From Streptomyces odontomachi (lineage in GTDB: Bacteria > Actinomycetota > Actinomycetes > Streptomycetales > Streptomycetaceae): a stretch of 64,000 nt of DNA. The translations under genes and the position numbers were made by a program. Numbering within the stretch: the stretch's first letter is position 1; each line of letters begins with the position of its first letter. The notes beneath the pieces are model-generated. The model was not told where the DNA came from. It made no database searches and saw only the letters and a program-made list of their open reading frames with translations. Positions 43,478 through 52,500 of this stretch are shown piece by piece. Where the stretch lies: NCBI RefSeq assembly GCF_024435355.1, contig NZ_JAMJWG010000035.1, positions 1-64,000 of the forward strand. Direction: 5' to 3'.

Positions 43478-45643
43478 ATGCCCACGCCCCTCACCCACGA
43501 CGACCCCCAGGCCCTGGGGGCGTACCGGCTCATCGCGCGGCTCGGCAGCGGCGGCATGGGCACCGTCTACCTGGCGCGCTCGCCCGGCGGCCGCACCGTT
43601 GCGTTGAAGACCATGCACGCGCGGATCGCCTCCGAACCAGCGTTCCGTACCCGGTTCCGGCTCGAGTCCGACGCGGCGCGCGTCATCGGTGGGCAGTTCG
43701 GTGCGCAGGTCGTCGACGCCGATCCGCTCGCGGAGACACCGTGGCTGGCCACCGAGTACGTGCTCGGGCCGCCACTGGACGACGCCGTGGAGCTGGCGGG
43801 GCCGCTGGCCGAGCCCTCGGTGCGGGCGCTCGGCGCCGCGCTGTGCATGGCCCTCGGCCAGTTGCACCGCTCCGACGTCGTGCACCGAGACCTCAAACCG
43901 TCCAACATCATGGTCACCGCGTACGGGCCGAAGGTCATCGACTTCGGCATCGCACGGGCCATCGGCGACGAGCGGCTCACCTACACCGGCTCCGCGGTCG
44001 GCACGCCGGCGTTCATGTCGCCGGAGCAGGCCACCGGGCAGGAACACACCCCCGCGGGAGACGTCTTCGCGCTTGCCGGTGTGCTGGTGTTCGCCGCCAC
44101 CGGCGCCGGACCCTTCGGTTACGGTCAGGCGGCCGACCTGCTGTACCGGGTCCGCTACCAGGAACCGGAGCTGAGCCGCGTGCCGCCCGCCCTCGCCCCG
44201 GTCCTGGCCCGCTGCCTCGCCAAGGACCCGGCACACCGCCCCACGACCTCCCAACTGGCGGCCGAACTGCACGACGGCGACGGCGCGTTCGCCGATCACC
44301 TTCCCGACGCCGTGCTCGCCGACATCGGCCGGCGGGCGAGCGAGGTCTGGCAGACCGTGCCGCAGCGTCTCCCGCCGCCGGAGGACGAGACGGCCCCAGC
44401 AGCTGCACCCGCGCCTGCCGCCGGCCGGACGACCCGGCGCCGCATGCTGACCCTGGGCGCCGGCCTCGGGGGCGCGGCGGCGCTGGCCGGGGCGGGGGTG
44501 TGGGGGTGGCGCGAGTGGGGCCGGCAGGAAGAGGAACCCGCGGTGGAGGCGCCGACCCAGGAGCGGCGCAATCCGCAATGGTCACAGAGTTTCGAGCACC
44601 CGAGCAGGGACGAGACCGAATGGGTGACGCCCATCAGCGTCAAACACACGGTGCTGGTCGCAGACGGCGGACTCAAGGGATACGAGGCCAAGACCGGGCG
44701 CCTGAAGTTCGAGGCCGACGAGGGGGCCTACTCCTGGGAGGTAGCCGCGGCCGGCGGCGCCGTCTACCGGATGGCGGAGTTCAGCGACGACGACGTCTCG
44801 CCGCTTGCCCTCGCCAGCCTGCTCCCGGACGGCTCGGACAAGCCCATCGCCCGTTTCCACGACCTCAACGGCAACCTCAACGAGAACCAGGTGCTCTGTG
44901 CGGCCGAGGGCGTGCTGTACCTGGCAGCCGGACGGGGCACCTACTCCTCGAACAACTACGCCGGTCCGGACTGGACCCTCCAGGCCGTGGACACCGCGTC
45001 GGGAAAGCGAGCGTGGTCCAAGCCACTGCCACCCCGCGGGGTGGACCAGACCCAGAAGATGCGCTTCGTCAGCTCTCGGGTGATCGGCAAGCACCTCGTT
45101 CTGCTTCAGCGGGACGAGGACGACGCCGTGCACGGCGTGATACGCGATACCCGCACGGGGAACGTCCGGTGGGACAAGAAGCTGGACCTGGACCTTCAGA
45201 CCGTTCCGCTCGCGGTCGACGGCACGCACTTCTACGTGTGGCGCGGCACCCTGCGGGCGCTGCGCCTGAGCGACGGGCATGACGACTGGGCCGTCCACCC
45301 GCTGCACGACGGCGCGTTGTTCGGCCCACCGGCCGTGGTGGACGGGGTCGTCTACGCCCTGGAGCAGGGTGTGGGCCTCATCGCGGTCGACGCCCGCAGC
45401 GGAAAGCGGCTGTGGGCCGAGAAGGACGGTGACGCGGAAAAGGCCGACCTCACCTCCCCGCCCGCCGTCGGGGCCCGTTACGCCTACTGCAAGCGGGGTC
45501 TGGACCTGAAGGCCATCAGCCTGGCGTCCCGCACCGCCGCGTTCACGTACATCAACGCCGGCAACCGCATCTTCGTCGATGCTCTGCGCCAGGTGATCTT
45601 CGCCGTGACCGATGACGGCATCAGCGGCATCCTTCTCCAATGA
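43478..45643 (+). CDS. Receptor Ser/Thr protein kinase with PQQ-like beta-propeller ectodomain, first copy
   Basis: 721 residues. Kinase domain about 10-265 with LGSGGMGTVYLA, VALKTM, HRDLKPSNIMV (near 136) and DFGIARAIG (near 154), all catalytic residues present. A membrane segment near 325-345 (LGAGLGGAAALAGAGVWGW) leads to an extracytoplasmic region of about 375 residues with repeated W-containing blades (VDTASGKRAWSKPL, DTRTGNVRWDKKL, LRLSDGHDDWAVHPL, VDARSGKRLWAEKD), the PQQ-like repeat pattern. Likely senses an envelope ligand and phosphorylates cytoplasmic targets; ligand unknown. Confidence 0.93.
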   Translation: MPTPLTHDDPQALGAYRLIARLGSGGMGTVYLARSPGGRTVALKTMHARIASEPAFRTRFRLESDAARVIGGQFGAQVVDADPLAETPWLATEYVLGPPLDDAVELAGPLAEPSVRALGAALCMALGQLHRSDVVHRDLKPSNIMVTAYGPKVIDFGIARAIGDERLTYTGSAVGTPAFMSPEQATGQEHTPAGDVFALAGVLVFAATGAGPFGYGQAADLLYRVRYQEPELSRVPPALAPVLARCLAKDPAHRPTTSQLAAELHDGDGAFADHLPDAVLADIGRRASEVWQTVPQRLPPPEDETAPAAAPAPAAGRTTRRRMLTLGAGLGGAAALAGAGVWGWREWGRQEEEPAVEAPTQERRNPQWSQSFEHPSRDETEWVTPISVKHTVLVADGGLKGYEAKTGRLKFEADEGAYSWEVAAAGGAVYRMAEFSDDDVSPLALASLLPDGSDKPIARFHDLNGNLNENQVLCAAEGVLYLAAGRGTYSSNNYAGPDWTLQAVDTASGKRAWSKPLPPRGVDQTQKMRFVSSRVIGKHLVLLQRDEDDAVHGVIRDTRTGNVRWDKKLDLDLQTVPLAVDGTHFYVWRGTLRALRLSDGHDDWAVHPLHDGALFGPPAVVDGVVYALEQGVGLIAVDARSGKRLWAEKDGDAEKADLTSPPAVGARYAYCKRGLDLKAISLASRTAAFTYINAGNRIFVDALRQVIFAVTDDGISGILLQ

Positions 45644-45665
45644 CGTCGGCAGAAAGCCCCCAGCC

Positions 45666-47762
45666 ATGAATCCGCTAGGCCCCGGAGACCCGCTCCGTCT
45701 CGGCCCGTACCGTCTGTTCGGCGTGCTCGGCGAAGGCGGCATGGGCAAGGTGTACGTCGGCCGGGACTCCGCCGGCGTCATCGCGGCGGTGAAGGTGCTA
45801 CGGCCCGAACTCTCCCATGACACCCATCTCGCGCAGCGCTTCGTGCGGGAGGCGCATGCGGCGCAGGCCGTGCGCAGCAAGGGCGTCGCCATGGTGCTGG
45901 GCGCGCAGACCGAGGGCGGCCGGCCCTGGATCGCGACCGAGTACCTGGCCGGCCTCACCCTCGACGAGACCGTCGATGCACACGGGCCCTTCGACGAGGT
46001 GGCCGTACGCGCGCTCGCCGTGGCCATCGCGCGCACCCTGATCGACATCCACGCCGCCGGCTTCATCCACCGTGACCTGAAACCGGCGAACATCGTCCTG
46101 ACCGCCGGCGGTCCCCGCATCATCGACTTCGGCATCGCCCGCCCCGAGCACGGCCTCACCCTCACCACCACGGGGCAGGCGCCGGTCAGCCCCGGCTACG
46201 GAGCCCCGGAACAGGTGCTGGGACAGCGTGTCACCCCGTCCGCCGACGTGTTCTCGCTGGGCGCGGTCCTGGTGTACGCGGGCAGCGGCCGGCCCGCGTA
46301 CGAAGGGCCCCATGTGGCCGCGGTGCAGTACGAGGTGGTGCACGGCGCGCCGCGGCTCGACGGTCTGCCGGCGCCGTTGCAGCCGCTCGTGGCACCGTGC
46401 CTGGCCGGGGACCCGGCGGCGCGGCCCGCACCCGCCCAGATCGTGTCCGCCTGCGCCGCGCCGCGCGGCGCCGACCGGGCCTGGCGGCGCGGCCCGGTGG
46501 CGGCCGCCATCAAGGAACGCGAGGAGCAGGTACGGCAGCTCACCACGCTCACCACGCTCACGACGGACGTCGGTGGCACCCGGCAGGGGGTGTCACGACG
46601 CCGGCTGCTCACCGGCCTGGCCGCTTCGGGCACGGTCCTGGCCGCCGGAGGCACGGCCGGCTGGCTGTACCTCCGAAAGCCGTCCAGTGACCCGTTCGCC
46701 ATCCCGCCCGCAGCGAGGACACCGATGGCGCGGAAGGAAACCATCAGCAAGGACGGCGCGGATGAGGAGTACTGGGAGCCGAAGGTGCTGTGGGCGGCCG
46801 ACAAGGCCGACACCGACTCGCCGGCCTTGTTGCCGGTGCGCGACGTCGTCGTCTTCGGGTCGATGGACGGCGGCATCGCGGCGTACGACGTGCGGAAGGG
46901 CGACCTCCGCTGGACCGCACGCGAGGCCCGGGTGAAAGGCGGCTACCTCTCCCTGTCGGACCGGCTGGTCGCTGCCGTCGACGCGCACGGCACGCTCCGC
47001 ACCTACGTGGCGTCCACCGGCGAGCCCAAGTGGACCTGCGACGCCGAGGCGGCGACCCTGTTGGCGGCCGACGCGACCGCCGTCTACCTGGTGACGAAGG
47101 ACGGCCGGCTGCGCAGCGTGCGGCGCTCCGACGCCCGGATCCGCTGGACGGCTCAGGTGCCGGCGGGCTTCCGGGAGAAGCTGGGGCCCTCGGCCGCGGT
47201 GGGCAAGGGCCGGCTGGTCATGGGAAGCGACGACGGCAACGTCCTGGCGGTGGACACCGCCAACGGACGCCATGCGTGGGATCGCCAGGAGCAGTCGGCC
47301 ACCGTGGTGCGACCCGTCATCATCGGCGACACGGTGTGCCTCAACGGCCTGACGCTGAGCGTCAGCAACCTCAGTGACGGCACCAGGCTGTGGAGCCACA
47401 AGGCCTTCCACTGGTCGGATGACGAGCCCCAGGTGTGGGGGGCGCCCGTTCTGTCGGGGCTCGGGATCTATGCCACGAACACCAAGGCTCCCTCGCGGCT
47501 GAGCACGATGGACGGCAAGACCGTGTGGGAGAACGACCGGTCAGGCACCAGCCCCATGCTCTGCCAGGGCGACGGGGTCTGGTGGGTGGACAGCGAGTAC
47601 ATGGACGACGGGAAGCCCCGGCTGCGTGCCGGCCATGTGGAGAACGGCGAAGAGGTGGGGTCGTACACCTTCGACGAGTCCCAGTACACCGCCATGGCCG
47701 CCGACGGAAACCGTGTCTTCTTCATGAACGACCACACGTTGTTCGTCATGTCGGTGTTCTGA
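45666..47762 (+). CDS. Receptor Ser/Thr protein kinase with PQQ-like beta-propeller ectodomain, second copy
   Basis: 698 residues, paralogue of the previous gene. LGEGGMGKVYVG, AAVKVLRP, HRDLKPANIVL (near 134) and DFGIARPEH (near 152) are intact. A membrane segment near 312-335 and PQQ-like repeats (VRKGDLRWTAREA, STGEPKWTCDAEA, DTANGRHAWDRQ, SDGTRLWSHKAF) follow. ATG 45666 lies 22 bases after the previous stop, so the two are co-transcribed. They may respond to related ligands or heterodimerise. Confidence 0.93.
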   Translation: MNPLGPGDPLRLGPYRLFGVLGEGGMGKVYVGRDSAGVIAAVKVLRPELSHDTHLAQRFVREAHAAQAVRSKGVAMVLGAQTEGGRPWIATEYLAGLTLDETVDAHGPFDEVAVRALAVAIARTLIDIHAAGFIHRDLKPANIVLTAGGPRIIDFGIARPEHGLTLTTTGQAPVSPGYGAPEQVLGQRVTPSADVFSLGAVLVYAGSGRPAYEGPHVAAVQYEVVHGAPRLDGLPAPLQPLVAPCLAGDPAARPAPAQIVSACAAPRGADRAWRRGPVAAAIKEREEQVRQLTTLTTLTTDVGGTRQGVSRRRLLTGLAASGTVLAAGGTAGWLYLRKPSSDPFAIPPAARTPMARKETISKDGADEEYWEPKVLWAADKADTDSPALLPVRDVVVFGSMDGGIAAYDVRKGDLRWTAREARVKGGYLSLSDRLVAAVDAHGTLRTYVASTGEPKWTCDAEAATLLAADATAVYLVTKDGRLRSVRRSDARIRWTAQVPAGFREKLGPSAAVGKGRLVMGSDDGNVLAVDTANGRHAWDRQEQSATVVRPVIIGDTVCLNGLTLSVSNLSDGTRLWSHKAFHWSDDEPQVWGAPVLSGLGIYATNTKAPSRLSTMDGKTVWENDRSGTSPMLCQGDGVWWVDSEYMDDGKPRLRAGHVENGEEVGSYTFDESQYTAMAADGNRVFFMNDHTLFVMSVF

Positions 47763-47788
47763 GGACGAGACCCCGGCCGGCCAGGAGA

Positions 47789-47820
47789 GTGCCCCGACCC
47801 GCCGGAGCGGACCGGGGCAC
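47789..47820. terminator. Bidirectional terminator between convergent genes
   Basis: GTGCCCCG (47789-47796) and CGGGGCAC (47813-47820) flank a partly paired GC-rich interior (GCC..GCGG). It separates the second kinase gene from the convergent DUF397 gene. Confidence 0.65.
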
Positions 47821-47838
47821 AGCACCGCCGGCGCTCGA

Positions 47839-48192
47839 CTACTGCGCCGCCATCCCCCCGTTGTGCGGGGCCGGCTCCAGGTCGAACTCGCCGTCACGCG
47901 CGCCCAGCACGAAGGCGTTCCACTCGGCTTCGGTGTACCGCAGGACGGTGTCCGGGTCGATGCTGGAACGCATGGCGACGGCGCCGTCGGGGAGGTAGGC
48001 GATCTCGACGCGCTCCTTGTGCTCCTCGGTGCCGGGGGCGCTGTGCCATTCGACGTCGGAGATGTCCAGCGCGTAGAGCTCGTTCTTCTCGCGTTCCTTG
48101 CGGGCCTTGAGCTCCGCTTCGCTCTCCGTGTCCCGGGCTGGGTGCTGCGCGTCGTGCGCCTCGTCCCGCGCCTCGTTCCGAGCGTCGGCCAT
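47839..48192 (-). CDS. DUF397 protein, possible BldB orthologue
   Basis: 117 residues, acidic, no membrane segment. The C-terminal 60 residues carry the DUF397 pattern (VEIAYLPDGAVAMRSSIDPD, YTEAEWNAFVLGARDGEFDL). The N-terminal half is charged coil (EAELKARKEREKNELYALD). DUF397 proteins are small regulators that usually accompany a helix-turn-helix gene; here none is adjacent. BldB, a developmental regulator of Streptomyces, is a DUF397-type protein and from memory lies within this T7SS locus, so orthology is plausible but unproven. ATG 48192 has an AAAGGTGG ribosome site. Confidence 0.8.
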   Translation of the reverse strand: MADARNEARDEAHDAQHPARDTESEAELKARKEREKNELYALDISDVEWHSAPGTEEHKERVEIAYLPDGAVAMRSSIDPDTVLRYTEAEWNAFVLGARDGEFDLEPAPHNGGMAAQ

Positions 48193-48378
48193 GGGGCGGC
48201 CACCTTTCACCCTGTTCGGATCGTGTTGCCCGGTCAGCCTACTGGGCTCGTCCGATCGGCCGATCATGTTCGGCCGTTTCGGTCCTTTCGGCCGGTGCGC
48301 CACGGTATTGTCACACTCCCGTCGTGGGCCGTCATGGGCGTATCCGCCGGCGGGGACCCGTCACTAGGGTGTCGGCCC

Positions 48379-48585
48379 ATGCGCTTCGATCACGCACTCA
48401 CGCTCGCCATGCCCGCGTACCGCGGCGGGTCTCATGGCGGCTCTCACTACCACTACCACTCCCACACCGGTTACGGCTCGTCCGGTGGCGGGGGCGGGGA
48501 CTCCTGGGGCTGGATCATCCTGCTGGTCATCGTCCTCATCGGCATCTGCGTCTGGGCGTACTTCCGCCAGAACTCCGAAGACTGA
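48379..48585 (+). CDS. Small His/Gly-rich single-pass membrane protein
   Basis: 68 residues: a His/Tyr/Ser/Gly-rich lead (HYHYHSHTGYGSSGGGGG), then one membrane helix (WGWIILLVIVLIGICVWAYF) and a short polar tail. There is no ribosome site, but TAGGGT at 48366-48371 is placed as a -10 for a leaderless transcript. The His-rich face could bind metal. Codon bias is normal through the helix, supporting a real gene. Function unknown. Confidence 0.6.
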   Translation: MRFDHALTLAMPAYRGGSHGGSHYHYHSHTGYGSSGGGGGDSWGWIILLVIVLIGICVWAYFRQNSED

Positions 48586-48659
48586 GGCGACCCAGCGGAG
48601 CGTGGGAACTCGGGAACTCGCAAACGCGGGACCGCGCGGGAGAAGCGGGAAAGCAGGTG

Positions 48660-48687
48660 CCCCCGAGCCGTGGAGACGGCTCGGGGG
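48660..48687. terminator. Bidirectional hairpin terminator
   Basis: CCCCCGAGCCGT (48660-48671) and ACGGCTCGGGGG (48676-48687), a perfect 12-bp stem with a GGAG loop, between the small membrane protein and the convergent lipoprotein gene. Confidence 0.8.
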
Positions 48688-48734
48688 GTACCTGGCGTCG
48701 CGGTCCCGGGGGCGTATGCGCCCGGGCTGGATGT

Positions 48735-49502
48735 CTACGGTGTCACGGACTCGCCGTCGGGGACCGTCGACGGTAGCTGTGCCTTGTCCGCGCAGCCGAG
48801 CTTCTCCGCCAGGTGGCGTGCCACGGAATTGAGGATGACCATCCTGTCCTTGCTGGTGGAGTGGCCCTTCAGCTGGTTTGCGGAGCTGAAGACGCCGGCG
48901 TCCACATACGGCTTCGTGCCGTCCTTGCCCTTGGTCGGGCAGGCGAAGTACAGGACGGTGGAGTTCTCCTCGGTGGTGGCGGCGTAGGCGCCCAGCGGAT
49001 AGTAGGTGCGCTGCTTGTCCGGATCCGCCTTCTCGACCCCGGACCTGGTGGGGGGCTTGTCGGCAGCCTGGAAGTCCAGCTGGACCAGCGGGGCGCCGCT
49101 GTTGTCGCCCGGCACGTACACGGTGCATCTGCTGCGGAGTTCCGTGCCGTCATGCAGGTGTGCCGCGGCCCTGCTGAGGGAGAACCGGTTGGGCTGCCCC
49201 CCGGCGGTCTTTCCGGTGAGTTCCTCGAACGCGTCGGTTCCGCCGAGCCGCTTGAGCGCCGCCACCGCGGGCTCGTCCAGGGCGCCGTCGCAGATCCGGC
49301 CGGCCGGTGTGGCCGACGCGTCCGGGCTGTCGTCCTTGTCGTCCGAGCATGCCGACAGACCGGCCAGGGCCGCGATCGTCGCCGCCGCGGCCACCGAACG
49401 CGTCACCAGACGTCGGCGCCGACGGTGGTGTACGCGCTCGGGCGCGGTGCCGGGCTCGAGCCCGGCAGAACCGGCAGAACCGGCAGAAGGCGAATGACGC
49501 AT
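48735..49502 (-). CDS. Lipoprotein of a T7SS-linked three-gene operon
   Basis: 255 residues. Basic lead (HHRRRRRLVTR), hydrophobic core and lipobox LSAC (Cys about 52). The mature part has a central beta-rich region (CTVYVPGDNSGAPLVQLDFQ) and several Cys that may pair; no family recognised. ATG 49502 has GAGGGAG upstream and lies 7 bases after the 761-residue gene, so the two are co-transcribed. By position it may be a surface partner, immunity factor or anchor for that protein; this is inference. Confidence 0.82.
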   Translation of the reverse strand: MRHSPSAGSAGSAGLEPGTAPERVHHRRRRRLVTRSVAAAATIAALAGLSACSDDKDDSPDASATPAGRICDGALDEPAVAALKRLGGTDAFEELTGKTAGGQPNRFSLSRAAAHLHDGTELRSRCTVYVPGDNSGAPLVQLDFQAADKPPTRSGVEKADPDKQRTYYPLGAYAATTEENSTVLYFACPTKGKDGTKPYVDAGVFSSANQLKGHSTSKDRMVILNSVARHLAEKLGCADKAQLPSTVPDGESVTP

Positions 49503-49509
49503 GGCTCCC

Positions 49510-51795
49510 TCAGTCCTTGGCCGGCCCGCGACCACGGAACTGGTCCTCATTGGAACCGGTGGCGAGGTACTTGTCGCGCAGGTCGCCTGTGATGTCGTCG
49601 TAGTCGGCCTTCTCGCCGTGGCCCTTGAAGTAGTAGTCGTAGTCCTTGCCCAGCGCGTCCGCGCCCTTGTTGTAGTACTCCTGGCTCGTCATCTGCGACT
49701 GGTGGGCCGGGTCGTCCTGGTAGCCCTCGGCCGCGTTGTCGATGCCCCCGGTGATGAACTGCTGCACCGCGGAGCCCGCCGTGTTCGCGGCGAGCGGGAC
49801 GAGGGCGGCGCCCGCTCCCTCACCGCCCGGAATGAGCGCTACGCCGCCGCCGATGACCGTGCCGACGCCCCACTTGATCCAGTCCGTCTTCAGGCTGAGG
49901 CTCTTGTTGGCGTCGTCGGCCTTGGCGCCGATGTCGGCTGCCGCCTGAGCGACCCGGGAGTGGTCCAGCACGCCGCGTGTCTCGGCCTCCATCATCAGCG
50001 CGTCCCGGCCACGGTCGTAGTGCTCCTGGTCCGTGGGGGGATTCTGCTGGAGCAGGCTCAGCGTGTAGATGTGCTGTGCCCCCGACGTGATCCTGTGCGA
50101 GTCCTCGTTCTGGCCGAGGACGCTCAGGAAGTTGATGGCTCCCTGGTTGCCGAAGTCCGCGCGGCCCGCGTACTGCGCGGGGAAGTTGGCGGCGTCCCTG
50201 CCGTGGTCGCCGATGCCCGACATGCTGTAGTCGATGTCGTCGATGTAGCTGGCCGCCATCTTGCCCAGGCTGTCGCCGAGCTCCGGGTGGTCCTTGAGCA
50301 TCTTCGGCCCGTCCTCGCCACCGTAGATGTACGAGACCTGCTCCATGACGCCCGCCATGTCGGCGTTGCGGCGGTCACCGTCACCGGGGCTGAGGGGGCC
50401 CTTGTGGTCGAACGAGTAGCCGGTGGTGGCCGATTCCAGTGCGTGGCCCAGTGCGTCCTGGCCGGCCATGTAGCCGTGGTCCGTCTGGGGGTCGTCTGAC
50501 CACCAGTGGCGTTCCTTGGTCAGGTACTTCAGGTGGTCGTTGAGCGCCGAGTCGCTCTGCTTCATGGGGTGATTGGGGTCGTTGTCGGGCTGCGCGAAGA
50601 ACTCCGTCGACGCGTCCGGATTGTGCCCGAGCGCTTCGAGGAATCCGGTCATCGGGTCACGGCCACGGTCGCCCTTGCCATAGAAGTTCAGGTCCGTGTC
50701 CATGTTGGCGTTGTTGATCCAGTAGTTCATCTGCCCATCGCCGTTGACCTTCTTGTCGAGGTCGATGAGCTTGTTGCCGTACGAATTGAGGAAGTCGTCG
50801 TCGTAGTCGCCGTTGCGCATGAGGGCGCTCATGACCTGGAAGCCGTACGGATTGCCCGCGTCGTCGATCTCGAGACGCTCGGGACCCAGCTTGATCATGT
50901 CGTTCTCCCACTTCTGCATGTTCGCAGAGTCGGAGATCGTCGCGGTGCCGAGCGTGATGCCCAGGTTCTTCTGGAGCTGCTTCGCCAGTTCCAGGCGTGC
51001 CTTCGGGTCGGTGCCCAAGCCCTGGCCCTGGTACGGGTCGGCGATGCCCGCGTAGAACTCGAGGGTCTTCTTCGGGCCGACGCTGGTGGCCAGCTCCTCG
51101 GCGAAGAGCGGGTCCTTTCCGTACTGCTTCAGGTAGCTGTTGAGCTGGGTCAGCTCGGTGTTGCTGAGCTTGTGCGGATCCTTCTTCATCAGCTTGGCCA
51201 TGTCGTCCGCCGCCTTGATGGCCTTGGCCGCGTCGTCACGGTTCTTGTAGTTGGCGTCCGAGAATCCGTACTTGGCCTGGTCGACGATGAGCTTCAGCGC
51301 CTTGGCCGCGGTGGTGTCGCTGGTGGTGGCGCCCTTCAGGATCCGCTGCACCTCGTCGCGGAGGTCGTCGACGTCCTGCTGGCTGTGCTCGGGGACCTTG
51401 GTGCCCTTGGCGGCGCGGTCGGGGTGGATGTTCATCGTCACGGTGAAGCCGCCGTCGCCGGTGTCCATCACCGTGAGGTTCTTCTTCAGGCCGCGGTCGA
51501 TGGCGTCCGTGAGCTGCTTCTGGTAGCTCGTCAGCTCCCCGTGGGTGTCCTTGAGGATGGCGTGGATGGTGCTCGCCTGGGTGTGGGCGTCGTCGAACTC
51601 GCCGGCGGTCTTGTCGATGAAGTCGCGGGACACCGTGGCGTTCACACCGGCCCACTTGGCCTTGTGCGCCTTCCCCTTGAGATTGGTGTCCGCGTCCCGA
51701 CTGATCGTCTGGAGCTTCTTCATCATCTCGTCCCAGTCGGAGATCGCGTCTCCGAGCTTGCCGAACTTAGCAAAGCGCAGCGCGTCGAGGTCCAT
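49510..51795 (-). CDS. Large helical WXG-like T7SS cargo candidate (DUF6571-like)
   Basis: 761 residues, no signal peptide. The N-terminal ~200 residues are helical with a W-A-G turn in KAKWAGVNATVSR (near 48), resembling the WXG/LXG export modules of T7SS effectors. The middle (200-620) is Asp/Gly/Asn-rich and helical. A hydrophobic Gly/Ala stretch (about 642-680, WGVGTVIGGGVALIPGG) could insert in a membrane, and a charged tail follows. I recall a family called DUF6571 for such Streptomyces proteins; function unknown. No catalytic toxin motif is seen. ATG 51795 overlaps the upstream stop. Confidence 0.82.
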   Translation of the reverse strand: MDLDALRFAKFGKLGDAISDWDEMMKKLQTISRDADTNLKGKAHKAKWAGVNATVSRDFIDKTAGEFDDAHTQASTIHAILKDTHGELTSYQKQLTDAIDRGLKKNLTVMDTGDGGFTVTMNIHPDRAAKGTKVPEHSQQDVDDLRDEVQRILKGATTSDTTAAKALKLIVDQAKYGFSDANYKNRDDAAKAIKAADDMAKLMKKDPHKLSNTELTQLNSYLKQYGKDPLFAEELATSVGPKKTLEFYAGIADPYQGQGLGTDPKARLELAKQLQKNLGITLGTATISDSANMQKWENDMIKLGPERLEIDDAGNPYGFQVMSALMRNGDYDDDFLNSYGNKLIDLDKKVNGDGQMNYWINNANMDTDLNFYGKGDRGRDPMTGFLEALGHNPDASTEFFAQPDNDPNHPMKQSDSALNDHLKYLTKERHWWSDDPQTDHGYMAGQDALGHALESATTGYSFDHKGPLSPGDGDRRNADMAGVMEQVSYIYGGEDGPKMLKDHPELGDSLGKMAASYIDDIDYSMSGIGDHGRDAANFPAQYAGRADFGNQGAINFLSVLGQNEDSHRITSGAQHIYTLSLLQQNPPTDQEHYDRGRDALMMEAETRGVLDHSRVAQAAADIGAKADDANKSLSLKTDWIKWGVGTVIGGGVALIPGGEGAGAALVPLAANTAGSAVQQFITGGIDNAAEGYQDDPAHQSQMTSQEYYNKGADALGKDYDYYFKGHGEKADYDDITGDLRDKYLATGSNEDQFRGRGPAKD

Positions 51796-52241
51796 CAGCC
51801 CTTCCTCTCGTCGAAGCCGTGGTCGAGCTGGGAAATGCTGCTGATGGTGCCGGCGATGTAGATCTCGTCGCCGGCGTGTGCGTTCTTCGTGTAGTCGAGG
51901 TGGTTGGAGATGTGCGCGCAGGCGTCCAGCAGCGTCTGGCACTGGTCGATCCAGTGCGAGGCGACATGGTCGAGGGCGCCACCGATGGCGAAGCCCTCCT
52001 GCTGAAGGCCGCCGGCGGCGGCCTGCGAGGCACCGCGGGCGTGGTCGCTGTACTTGTGGAAGTCGTTGTACAGCCGGTAGGCGGCATCACCGACTGCCGC
52101 CAGGTCCTTCTGGCTGACCTCGAGGTCGCCCTGCGGTGGCGGGCCGGCGCCGGGCTCGCTCGGCAGCTGGTTCAGCTCCATGTGCGCCGATTGTTTACCG
52201 GCGGCGTCCGCCTTCAACTGCTCCCACTCGTCCCACGCCAT
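51795..52241 (-). CDS. Small WXG-like partner protein
   Basis: 148 residues, mostly helical: DLAAVGDAAYRLYNDFHKYS, then GGLQQEGFAIGGALDHVASHW and CQTLLDACAHISNHLDY. It has no signal peptide and has the size and helix pattern of an Esx-like or LXG-partner protein, with HW-I-D in place of WxG. It is translationally coupled to the 761-residue gene (TGATG) and is probably its secretion partner or chaperone. Confidence 0.78.
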   Translation of the reverse strand: MAWDEWEQLKADAAGKQSAHMELNQLPSEPGAGPPPQGDLEVSQKDLAAVGDAAYRLYNDFHKYSDHARGASQAAAGGLQQEGFAIGGALDHVASHWIDQCQTLLDACAHISNHLDYTKNAHAGDEIYIAGTISSISQLDHGFDERKG

Positions 52242-52334
52242 CCCGCAACCCCTTCCCCGTTGTCACCCTCGTCACTGCGCACCCGGTGGACCTCCGCGGC
52301 TCCCGTCGTCCCCCGCGTTCGCCACCTGGCGCAA

Positions 52335-52363
52335 ATCTTATGCTCAGCCGATTAGCCTCAGAA
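52335..52363 (-). promoter_or_regulatory. Candidate promoter of the cargo operon
   Basis: Minus-strand TAAGAT (52340-52335), a close match to the Streptomyces -10 TAgRaT, with a weak TTCTGA 17 bases upstream. It lies in an AT-richer patch about 90 bases before the 52241 start. Confidence 0.35.
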
Positions 52364-52500
52364 TGCGCGAGGCAGCCGTCAACCTACCAATGCTCCCGGT
52401 AAGGGGGCTGGTTGGGCCAGGGCCGCACGAATCCAAGACTGCGCCGGGCCGCGTACGGTTCCCCGACACCCGAGCGAGTGCGGTGGAGTCCGAAAAGTGG

